Source: an uncultured Clostridia bacterium
GTDB lineage: Bacteria; Bacillota; Clostridia; Christensenellales; Borkfalkiaceae
Length of the DNA stretch: 8,040 bases
Direction: 5' to 3'
NCBI GenBank assembly: GCA_946540675.1
Contig: CAMNIW010000051.1
Span: 1 to 8,040, forward strand
Position numbers and translations under genes: made by a program. How positions within the stretch are numbered: position 1 is the first letter of the stretch; each line of letters starts with the position of its first letter. This document shows, piece by piece, positions 1 to 6,312 of this stretch. The notes beneath the pieces were generated by a model. That model saw only the letters and a list, made by a program, of their open reading frames with translations, did not search any database and was not told the DNA's origin.

Positions 1-2295
1 GTTATCCTGTGCGGCAAACGAAACTTTTACTTCGATATCGCGGTTGACGCTGTCTTGCAAATATATGTTTATCGCGTCGAAGTCGTTAGCGGCCTCGCTG
101 ACGTGGAAAACCGTCTTAAAGTCGAATACCTGTAACGCATTGATAAATTCAAACGTTTGCGTTCCGCTTTGAGTAGTAGTCATATAAATGCGGTTATCGC
201 CCGGGGTTTTCGTGAATGCGTCGCCGTAAAAATAATCCTGCATACGCAGCTCGCCTTGCTTGAACCCTACGTCTATTACCGGTATGGTATAACTCTTTTC
301 CGAAACGTTTGCATCCGTTCCCGCGCGGTATACGATCGTGACGGAACTATTTGCGTTCGACGTAAATTTGCCGTCCGAAATTTTCGTTTCAAGACCTTGG
401 TCTTGTTTAACGAACGCTTCCGCAACGATTTCCGTAGGCGTCGACGAACTGAATTCATATGCCTTAAGCACGGGTAAATCGTACGTAGCGCCTTTGATCA
501 CGTATTTAGGCAGCGCCGGATCCGTCGGGAAATAAGGAGCCGCCGAACCTGCGATCAGAATAGTTTTTTCTGTCGTTTTTGTTTCCAAATAATCCGAATA
601 AACGTATTCTAAAGTCCACTCGCCCGCATATAACGGCAAGAAGGTATAAGCGTTCGCTCCTTCCGTATCTATCGAAACGCTTATAAGCCCGTTCCCGTAG
701 TTTGCCGTTGCCGAAACGGAAGATTTGCCGTGAGCGTTAAGAACCGTAGGTACGGGTACGCGAACGATATTGCCCGTATCGCCCGCCTCGTCTCCGCCGT
801 CAAAAGATATGCCGAGCGGCTCGTTGCAAATCTCCGCGCTTACGTCGTAGCGGCATTCTGAGAAATTGCCGCTCGCGTCCGTGGCGGTGTAAATAACCGT
901 ATATAAACCTTTTCTGGTCGGTATAAACACTCCGTTTTTAAGCGTGACGTTTGCCTCGGAAAGTTGCCCGTAATCCCGATACACTTTTGCCGAAACGTTT
1001 ACCGACCTGTCGAGGTTATCCGTTACGTTGGCGGCGGGGATGGGATAAGTCCTGCCGACGACCGCGCCCGGCAATTCGTTTTCGGCGTATTCGCCGTATA
1101 CGATTTCGATTTCCGGAGCCTCGGCATCGACAATGTAGTCCACGTTTAAATTTTCGCCTTTGACGCCGTCGACCTCCGTCACTACGAGATTGAACGCGTC
1201 CTGATTATACTCGGCGGCGTAAACGCTCAATAAGCATTCGCCCGTCAAAAAGCCGTCCCATTGTATGGAGGAGAAAATCGAAGCGTCGTCGAGATCGACT
1301 ACGAGGCCGCCGTTTACGTACACCAAGCGTTTTTCGTAATCCATACTCAGCTCCAACGATTGATCGGCAACGTCGGTAGGCGCGCCGATTATCGGGTTAT
1401 TGTTTTCGTCCAACTTGACCCTCTCAGCGGTTTCGCCGGGCAGTTTCTCGTCGGCAGCTTGAACGTGCGGTACGCCTGCCATCGAAAACTTTACGCCCGC
1501 GCCGTAAATGTCGTTTCTGTGCAATAAGTAACCGACTCCCTCGTGTTCGATATACCTGGAATCTTCGGGTGCGTTCCTCCGTTCGAGTCCGGTCGGAGCC
1601 TGCCCCGCGGCGTTAGCGGTAACGTACACGAGGGTTTCTTGCCAAGCGAATTCGAGCGGATCCCTTTCGAGCCGCTTACACTTTATAGTAATAAAATTAT
1701 CGCTGTCGTACAAGTCGGTCAAAACGAATACGACTTGTAAAGCGTCGGATAAACCCTGTTTTTTCGGATTGACGAATAAAGACGCGAGAACGTCGCCCTT
1801 TTGCTTTCCGTTAAGATTTATCGCTTTATTGTAATAAAGCCTGTCGCCGTAACCGAGCGATGCGACGATTCCCGGTTTCAAGGGAGCGGTTTCCACCGTG
1901 CCGAATCTGACGGCAGACTTATCGCCGACTTCGTATAATCGCTTTAAAACGCTGAAATCTTTCTTCACACTGCATATACCGTCGGAAGTATTCGCGCGGT
2001 ATTCGAGTACGTATTTACCCGTAACGCTCAGCGTGGCGGTTTCAGCTGAAACCGCGTTTCCGTCGGGATAGTGCAAAACGACTTCCGCGTCGTATACCCT
2101 CCCTCCGACCTCTATATCGGAAACGGGAATGGAGAGTTCCGTTCCGATCGCATAACTGCTTTCGAGCGATATCTCTTCGGTAAGCCTGCCCTCTGCCGAC
2201 GCGGTACGCGGCGCATTTGTTACGCCGAGCAAAACCGCCGCAATAAACGCGGTGAACAAAACCGATAAAACCGCTGTTTTACATTTTTTTGTCAT
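1..2295 (-). CDS. Secreted multidomain surface protein with LamG-like and Ig-like modules (C-terminus outside the window)
   Basis: The frame is open without a stop from the ATG at 2295 to the window edge, giving 765 codons. The start is set by AAGGAG seven bases upstream, 21 bases after the permease stop. Residues 1-34 form a signal peptide: KK-rich start, hydrophobic run to about residue 25, and an A-S-A cleavage site before E35. An Ig-like beta-sandwich covers about 37-125. A LamG/concanavalin-like region follows at about 131-375, starting F-G-T-V and including a D-Y-E-K-R-L-V-Y-V-N-G-G strand pair. A cadherin/HYR-like Ig domain (D-A-E-A-P-E-I to T-D-A-S-G-N) covers about 386-485, then come two more Ig-like units (about 489-680). 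From about 682 a second LamG-like unit seems to begin and is cut by the window. No catalytic motif is visible. Being last in a sugar-transport operon suggests glycan capture or adhesion at the cell surface. The anchor type is unknown because the C-terminus is missing. The domain calls are by eye; secretion is the surest part. Confidence 0.85.
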   Translation of the reverse strand, partial: MTKKCKTAVLSVLFTAFIAAVLLGVTNAPRTASAEGRLTEEISLESSYAIGTELSIPVSDIEVGGRVYDAEVVLHYPDGNAVSAETATLSVTGKYVLEYRANTSDGICSVKKDFSVLKRLYEVGDKSAVRFGTVETAPLKPGIVASLGYGDRLYYNKAINLNGKQKGDVLASLFVNPKKQGLSDALQVVFVLTDLYDSDNFITIKCKRLERDPLEFAWQETLVYVTANAAGQAPTGLERRNAPEDSRYIEHEGVGYLLHRNDIYGAGVKFSMAGVPHVQAADEKLPGETAERVKLDENNNPIIGAPTDVADQSLELSMDYEKRLVYVNGGLVVDLDDASIFSSIQWDGFLTGECLLSVYAAEYNQDAFNLVVTEVDGVKGENLNVDYIVDAEAPEIEIVYGEYAENELPGAVVGRTYPIPAANVTDNLDRSVNVSAKVYRDYGQLSEANVTLKNGVFIPTRKGLYTVIYTATDASGNFSECRYDVSAEICNEPLGISFDGGDEAGDTGNIVRVPVPTVLNAHGKSSVSATANYGNGLISVSIDTEGANAYTFLPLYAGEWTLEYVYSDYLETKTTEKTILIAGSAAPYFPTDPALPKYVIKGATYDLPVLKAYEFSSSTPTEIVAEAFVKQDQGLETKISDGKFTSNANSSVTIVYRAGTDANVSEKSYTIPVIDVGFKQGELRMQDYFYGDAFTKTPGDNRIYMTTTQSGTQTFEFINALQVFDFKTVFHVSEAANDFDAINIYLQDSVNRDIEVKVSFAAQDN

Positions 2296-2316
2296 CGTTG
2301 TTCTCCTTCAGGCGAA

Positions 2317-3225
2317 TTACTCTTTCACTCCGCCCATCGAAATATTGCCCATAAGTTTATCTTTAAATATAATGAATAAAATCAAAATCGGCAACGCGAG
2401 CAACATACATCCCGCCATTTGCCCCGGGACCGTCGCCGCTCCGCCTTGCGAGCGATGACTCAAAGCGAACAAACCTCTCGCTAAAGTTGCGTACGACGGC
2501 ATATACAGCATCGGCGTCTGATAGTCGTTCCAAAAGTCTATAAACTTTAGCAAGACCACCGTGCCCAATACGTTTTTAACCATCGGGACGGCTATCTGCA
2601 CCATAACCCTCAGTTCCGACGCGCCGTCGACGTAAGCCGCCTCTAAAATGTCGTTGGAGACGCCTTTGAACACGGCGTAGAATACGAGATAGAACATGCC
2701 GAGGAAATTGAATTTCTGTATATAATTGCCTATCATCGTATCGAACAAATTCAGTCTACGGAGTATCGCCATCTCCGACGGCGCGCTTCCGACGATAGGA
2801 ACTACCATCAACACTATGACCATCGCATACACGAATTTGCTGAATTTATAATCGAACTTCGACGTAAGATAGCCGACGAGACACGGCACGAGCGCCTGTA
2901 TGAGCGCGGATCCTACGGCATACTCTAAAGTGTTGATAAGCATAGGCCAAAACGTAACGTGAAAACGGCCTTTCCCGATGATGGTTATCTGAACCCAGAA
3001 CTGCTCGGTAATGGTTATGAAATTTCGCCATTGCCATTTCCAGGGAGCGCCGTAAGGAAGCCCTATTACGTTATCCAGAAATTCTTCTTGCGTCTTTAAA
3101 GCCGTCGTCAAACCGAACAATATCGGCAGCGCAATGGAAATCACGTACAAAAACAGTATTACGAATATTGCCACGTAAAAAACGTGTAATTTATTTTTAT
3201 TATGTGAAACGCGTACTTTTCTCAT
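2317..3225 (-). CDS. Carbohydrate ABC transporter permease, MalG-like (CUT1 family)
   Basis: This 302-residue inner-membrane protein is the second transmembrane subunit of a CUT1 sugar importer and pairs with the permease encoded just upstream. It has a basic N-terminus, a first membrane helix at about 15-40, a long external segment rich in Trp and Phe (about 45-95), and further helices at about 98-120, 130-150, 173-190, 215-235 and 270-288. The cytoplasmic EAA loop that docks on the ATPase is clear: E195-A-A-Y-V-D-G201, continuing to the I-A-V-P stretch near 211-214. The C-terminus G-G-V-K-E resembles the usual MalG ending. A GTG six bases upstream (3231) is in frame, but the ATG at 3225 has AAGGG at a proper distance, so I chose it. 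The start lies 8 bases past the preceding stop, consistent with co-transcription. The transported sugar cannot be told from sequence. Confidence 0.93.
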   Translation of the reverse strand: MRKVRVSHNKNKLHVFYVAIFVILFLYVISIALPILFGLTTALKTQEEFLDNVIGLPYGAPWKWQWRNFITITEQFWVQITIIGKGRFHVTFWPMLINTLEYAVGSALIQALVPCLVGYLTSKFDYKFSKFVYAMVIVLMVVPIVGSAPSEMAILRRLNLFDTMIGNYIQKFNFLGMFYLVFYAVFKGVSNDILEAAYVDGASELRVMVQIAVPMVKNVLGTVVLLKFIDFWNDYQTPMLYMPSYATLARGLFALSHRSQGGAATVPGQMAGCMLLALPILILFIIFKDKLMGNISMGGVKE

Positions 3226-3230
3226 ATTCA

Positions 3231-3235
3231 CCCTT
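3231..3235 (-). promoter_or_regulatory. Ribosome binding site deciding the MalG-like permease start
   Basis: AAGGG overlaps the TAA stop of the upstream permease and lies five bases before the ATG at 3225. The competing GTG at 3231 would start within this motif and so lacks a usable Shine-Dalgarno spacing. This favours the ATG and suggests coupled translation of the two permeases. Confidence 0.6.
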
Positions 3236-4163
3236 ATACCGTTTTAGGACCGAATTTATCGAGCATTTTGCGCAATAGCAGCGTGCAAGGCGCGGCAATC
3301 GCCGTAAAGCAAAGTCCGAGAGCCGCAATGTCCGGATAGTTCTGAGGCAGCGGCGCCGCTTCTTTGGCGGCTTTGTACAGATAATACCCGAACGTATATA
3401 GCGCGTAAGGCGCATCGTCGCCGTAGAAATTATATAAATTCATCTGACCCGTAAACAAACCGACGAAGCCTACCACCACGAACGTAGTAAACGTCGGCCA
3501 AATCAGAGGTATGGTTATATACCATAATTCCTGCAGCGGGGTTATTCCGTCCAACTCCGCGGCCTCCACCACGGAGTCGGAAATACCGCTCATCGCTCCG
3601 AGATACATCATGGTACTCGTTCCGAACCCCGTCCAAACGTTATAGAACAGGATTGCATAAAGCCTCGTATCGGTATTTGCGATTAAACCTTTCATGGCGC
3701 TGCCCGTAATCATTTCGTGAACTGCGGGTATAGCGCGATCGACCATATACTTATAGAGCAGAACCATTATAAGCGCGCTTAAAATGTGCGGTAAAAACAG
3801 TATCGTTTTAAACAACCCGCTTAAAATTTTCTTTTTATAGAGATAAAACGAAAATATCAACGAAAGGGGCGTCCCCAGAACCAACCCGATCAGATAAACT
3901 ATAACCGAGTTCTTTATCGCAGATAACATAAAAGGCGCTTCTTTGAAGAGGTTAACCACGTTACCGAAAGTCTTTAATCCGTTCCAGACGTAATCGCCTC
4001 TGTCAAAATCCCAAGTCCTGAACGCAAGCAAGATTGAATTTATGTTGACAAAGATCCAAAATATAATGAACTGAATAATCGGCAGCGCCATCATCAACGT
4101 ATAAAAAATCAGTTTATTGCGTTTACCGATTTGCGCGCTTACACGTTTTTTAGCAAATTCCAT
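3234..4163 (-). CDS. Carbohydrate ABC transporter permease, MalF/UgpA-like (CUT1 family)
   Basis: This 309-residue inner-membrane subunit of a sugar importer has membrane helices at about 18-48, 83-109, 116-140, 168-191, 214-238 and 278-297. The EAA loop is complete: E200-A-A-E-L-D-G206, then I-T-I-P around 216-219, the contact site for the nucleotide-binding subunit. Length and helix pattern match the short six-helix UgpA/LacF type, not E. coli MalF with its extra helices. The ATG at 4163 starts 22 bases after the binding-protein stop. The Shine-Dalgarno is weak (a GTGAT element only), so translation may depend on readthrough from the upstream gene. No ATP-binding subunit is encoded beside it, which implies a shared MsmX-type ATPase elsewhere. 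The family is certain; the substrate is unknown. Confidence 0.94.
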   Translation of the reverse strand: MEFAKKRVSAQIGKRNKLIFYTLMMALPIIQFIIFWIFVNINSILLAFRTWDFDRGDYVWNGLKTFGNVVNLFKEAPFMLSAIKNSVIVYLIGLVLGTPLSLIFSFYLYKKKILSGLFKTILFLPHILSALIMVLLYKYMVDRAIPAVHEMITGSAMKGLIANTDTRLYAILFYNVWTGFGTSTMMYLGAMSGISDSVVEAAELDGITPLQELWYITIPLIWPTFTTFVVVGFVGLFTGQMNLYNFYGDDAPYALYTFGYYLYKAAKEAAPLPQNYPDIAALGLCFTAIAAPCTLLLRKMLDKFGPKTV

Positions 4164-4185
4164 ATACCATCACTTATCGATATCG

Positions 4186-5886
4186 TTAATTATTTATATA
4201 CTTTCCGTAGTCCGAACTCCATTTGGCGGCGTCTATCCACTGCCCCATGAAATACTTCGCCGCCGAATACTTCGCTAAAAAGCCTTCAAACGCCGTATTA
4301 TAACTTTGATGATCGAAGTTCGATTTATGCAAGTAGCCTATCAACGCTTCGTTTTCGATTATCATTCTGTTTTGGGGAAGCGTTGAAACGACCGTTGCCT
4401 TTTTACGCATTTCCCAACAACTTTTCGCATAGTAGTTAAGGTCTTTCTCCTGCGCGGAAGTCAATTCGTATTTAAGCCCTTTCGCAACGCCGGTAGTCGT
4501 CGTAAATTCCTGCAAAGATTCGTCGGAATAGCAGAAACTTATAAATTCTTTAGCGAGTTTTACCTTTGCCGGCTTATTCGCAATGTTTGCGTTGACGAAA
4601 CAGAACGAACGCATAGCGTTGAAAAGAACAGGCTCTTTTGCACCCGCCGCTCTGTCCGCTTCGCCGACCGCAGTGGGCATTGGCATCCAGGCAAAATGCC
4701 TGTCCGCAGCGCCCTCGCCGAGCGTAAGCGAACGCTGATACGCGGGAGCCGCTTCGTTCCACCAATAGTTACCGTCGATAATCATACCTATCGGTTTACC
4801 TATGAGGTCGGAACGGATATAATCTTCCTGTGCCGCTATCTGCGAGTGCGTGGAGTTGTTGTTGGAAAGGCTATACGCGTAACTGTCTATATTTTTGACA
4901 ATCGTATCGAGCATATCGTAGCCGTAGTATCTGCCTGCCAACTGTTTGGTAAGATATCCCGTGGAATTATCTATCGTTTGACGGGTGATCTGCGGAGCGT
5001 CACCGTCAAAGCCCGTAACTACAGAAACGGGTTTATCGTAACTGTTATAGTTGTAGTATACCGACGCTTCGTCCGCTCCGCCTATAGAACACTCTATCGC
5101 GTCGACGATATATTCGGTATATCCCGCATGCGCGCCCGGCCATATAAACGGAGTAACGCCGACGAGTACCATACGATTGCAAAGCTTCTTGAATTCTTCT
5201 AAAGTTGCGGGAAGACCGTCGTCATAGTCGCCGGGTATGCCGTTCGGACCGACGGAAGGAACGTCATCGTCATCGATGATGAATCCGTCGTTGCCGTTGT
5301 CTTTATCGGCGGCGAAGAAAAGTTTATAGTCTTTAAACACGTCCACGTCGTAGGAAACGCCGCGATACGCCTCGTAATGCGGAATCGCATAATAATTTCC
5401 GTTATACGCGGTAAGTCCCGCCTGCATATTCGGGCTAAGTTTGCTCTCAATCGTTTTAGACTCCTTAGTATTCGGTCCGGTCTTTGCAGGCGCCTTAACA
5501 ACGTCTGAAACGTCGAGCAATTCGCCTTTCATTACGTAAGTATTGTAGGTAACCGCCTCATTGAAATAAACTTCCCAGTCGTCCGTCGGCAATAACAGGT
5601 AAGAGCCGTTTACGGTATACTCGCGCTCGGGGATTATCTGAACGCCTTTTTTACCCTCTTCGAAAACTTCGTCTTTATACGCCTCCTCGAACCGCTTGAT
5701 AACTTTATCAAGCCAGGCGTATCCTATACCGCCTTGCAAGTTGGCTACGTAAAGTTGACTTTTATCCTCGTCGATTTGTACGTCGATTTTGCTGTTATTC
5801 GTGCCCGCGGGGCCGCAAGCGGTAACCGACGCGGCACTTAGCGCAAAAAGCGCGGAAAGTATAAATGCTATCGTCTTCTTTTTCAT
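4186..5886 (-). CDS. Lipoprotein extracellular solute-binding protein of a CUT1 carbohydrate ABC transporter
   Basis: This 566-residue protein captures sugar or oligosaccharide outside the cell and delivers it to the two permeases encoded next. It opens with MKKK, a hydrophobic stretch (5-20) and a lipobox V-T-A-C with the lipidated Cys at 24. The mature part has the family 1 (SBP_bac_1) look: an N-terminal lobe with L-Y-V-A-N and E-R-F-type helices (45-75), A-I-P-H-Y near 167-171, a W-P-G-A-H-A-G-Y motif at 249-256, D-G-N-Y-W-W at 371-376 and C-terminal helices with Y-S-D-E-S-L-Q-E-F at 453-461. The aromatic residues at 249-256 and 373-376 are plausible sugar-stacking residues. At about 140 residues longer than typical sugar-binding proteins, it resembles the longer Clostridia subfamily. 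An acidic insert at 194-224 contains an EF-hand-like loop (D196 to D207). The start is firm: AGGAGGA lies six bases before the ATG. It is the first gene of the operon. Confidence 0.93.
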   Translation of the reverse strand: MKKKTIAFILSALFALSAASVTACGPAGTNNSKIDVQIDEDKSQLYVANLQGGIGYAWLDKVIKRFEEAYKDEVFEEGKKGVQIIPEREYTVNGSYLLLPTDDWEVYFNEAVTYNTYVMKGELLDVSDVVKAPAKTGPNTKESKTIESKLSPNMQAGLTAYNGNYYAIPHYEAYRGVSYDVDVFKDYKLFFAADKDNGNDGFIIDDDDVPSVGPNGIPGDYDDGLPATLEEFKKLCNRMVLVGVTPFIWPGAHAGYTEYIVDAIECSIGGADEASVYYNYNSYDKPVSVVTGFDGDAPQITRQTIDNSTGYLTKQLAGRYYGYDMLDTIVKNIDSYAYSLSNNNSTHSQIAAQEDYIRSDLIGKPIGMIIDGNYWWNEAAPAYQRSLTLGEGAADRHFAWMPMPTAVGEADRAAGAKEPVLFNAMRSFCFVNANIANKPAKVKLAKEFISFCYSDESLQEFTTTTGVAKGLKYELTSAQEKDLNYYAKSCWEMRKKATVVSTLPQNRMIIENEALIGYLHKSNFDHQSYNTAFEGFLAKYSAAKYFMGQWIDAAKWSSDYGKYINN

Positions 5887-5917
5887 GTCTTTCCTCCTGA
5901 CAATCGTTTTTTATTCT

Positions 5918-5945
5918 AACGAAAACTTTTTTACAGTTTTCCGTT
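5918..5945 (-). promoter_or_regulatory. Leader hairpin upstream of the binding-protein gene
   Basis: On the minus strand, AACGGAAAACT pairs with AGTTTTCGTT across a seven-base A-rich loop, giving ten base pairs with one bulged G. It lies in the predicted 5' untranslated leader, about 20 bases before the Shine-Dalgarno. It is followed by A-rich sequence and not a T run, so it is not a terminator. It may be an mRNA-stability or translation element, or chance in AT-rich sequence. Confidence 0.35.
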
Positions 5946-5958
5946 TAGTCTTGCTCTG

Positions 5959-5974
5959 TTAAAATCCGTTTTAA
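5959..5974. repeat. Inverted repeat TTAAAA-TCCG-TTTTAA in the operon leader
   Basis: A perfect 6-4-6 inverted repeat lies roughly 15-30 bases downstream of the predicted start of transcription from the promoter at 5996-6024. The position would suit a roadblock operator. The AT-rich arms make chance occurrence quite possible. The same bases can also pair within AAAATCCG...CGGTTTT (5961-5983). Confidence 0.3.
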
Positions 5975-5994
5975 ATCGGTTTTCCCGCTTCGCT

Positions 5995-6009
5995 AATCAT
6001 ACGGACAAA
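5995..6009. repeat. Direct repeat copy A: AATCATA-C-GGACAAA, overlapping the operon -10
   Basis: The plus strand reads AATCATACGGACAAA. A near copy (AATCATAATCCGACAAA, two bases longer) occurs at 6094-6110, about 100 bases upstream of the operon. Copy A contains the -10 box of the main promoter and part of its spacer, so a protein bound here would block transcription. Confidence 0.4.
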
Positions 6010-6024
6010 GTTTACGGTCGTCAA
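5996..6024 (-). promoter_or_regulatory. Main sigma-A-type promoter of the transport operon
   Basis: On the minus strand, TTGACG (6024-6019) and TATGAT (6001-5996) are separated by exactly 17 bases. Each differs from consensus at one base. Transcription would start near 5988, giving a leader of about 100 bases before the ATG at 5886. This is the best promoter match for the operon. Confidence 0.7.
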
Positions 6025-6093
6025 TTACATATACGTATTATGACCTTGTATTGCGGTTTAAATTCGTGCCGCCCGCTTTTCGTAACGAAAGCA

Positions 6094-6110
6094 AATCATA
6101 ATCCGACAAA
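6094..6110. repeat. Direct repeat copy B: AATCATA-AT-CCGACAAA
   Basis: This is the second copy of the repeat at 5995-6009, in the same orientation. It has a TATGAT -10-like core on the minus strand but no -35 at a suitable distance. It is therefore more likely a binding site or a duplicated fragment than a working promoter. Confidence 0.35.
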
Positions 6111-6127
6111 ATAAAATTCTTTACTAG

Positions 6128-6157
6128 ACAATAACATAAAAACTTTGCCTATGTCAA
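6128..6157 (-). promoter_or_regulatory. Possible distal promoter of the transport operon
   Basis: On the minus strand, a perfect TTGACA (6157-6152) is followed after 18 bases by TATTGT (6133-6128), preceded by TG in the extended -10 position. The leader would be about 235 bases. The -10 matches consensus at only four of six positions, so this is weaker support than for the promoter at 5996-6024. Confidence 0.4.
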
Positions 6158-6210
6158 CAGAGAATCCCGAAAACAACCCCCCACTATTTGGGAGAATGTG
6201 CGCCCCAATT

Positions 6211-6225
6211 CACCAAAATTTGGTG
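6211..6225. promoter_or_regulatory. Perfect palindrome CACCAAA-A-TTTGGTG, candidate operator
   Basis: Two perfect seven-base arms surround a single central A. It lies 27 bases upstream of the regulator -35 box and between the divergent promoters. The size and symmetry fit a dimeric winged-helix repressor, so autoregulation by the ArsR-type protein encoded just downstream is the natural guess. Binding is inferred from position and symmetry only. Confidence 0.5.
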
Positions 6226-6252
6226 CTAATCTTTAAAATTATGTTGAATTGC

Positions 6253-6281
6253 TTGATTTTTTTCTTTGATTATAGTATAAT
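6253..6281 (+). promoter_or_regulatory. Promoter of the ArsR-type regulator gene
   Basis: TTGATT (6253-6258) and a perfect TATAAT (6276-6281) are separated by 17 bases. Transcription would start near 6288, giving a short leader of about 25 bases before the ATG at 6313. This position rules out the in-frame upstream ATG at 6145 as the working start. Confidence 0.7.
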
Positions 6282-6312
6282 TCCTACGAATACGGCTCAA
6301 GGGGTCCGGAAT

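Larger units (their letters stand above)
5887..6312. other. Divergent intergenic control region
   Basis: This 426-base stretch separates the minus-strand transport operon from the plus-strand regulator gene. No credible gene was found in it. It contains the operon leader (5887 to about 5988), one strong and one possible minus-strand promoter, a direct repeat, a perfect 7-1-7 palindrome and the regulator promoter. Each element is listed separately. Confidence 0.8.

Noticed and set aside
1261..1740. Plus-strand open frames opposite the surface protein gene
   Set aside because: They are shadows of the continuous minus-strand frame from 2295 to 1, which has a signal peptide and a strong ribosome binding site.
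4696..5202. Plus-strand open frame of 168 residues inside the binding-protein gene
   Set aside because: It lies antisense within a clearly recognisable solute-binding protein, has no family resemblance, and is rich in Arg/Val as expected for a mirror frame of CG-rich codons.
6028..6042. CATATACGTATTATG, a quasi-palindrome just upstream of the operon -35
   Set aside because: Only the central ATACGTAT is symmetric and the outer bases are out of register. It is too short and AT-rich to support an operator call.
6145..6312. Upstream in-frame extension of the regulator from an ATG at 6145 (381 residues)
   Set aside because: The extension contains the candidate palindrome and a consensus-like promoter (6253-6281), encodes no winged-helix sequence, and has a poorer ribosome site than the ATG at 6313.
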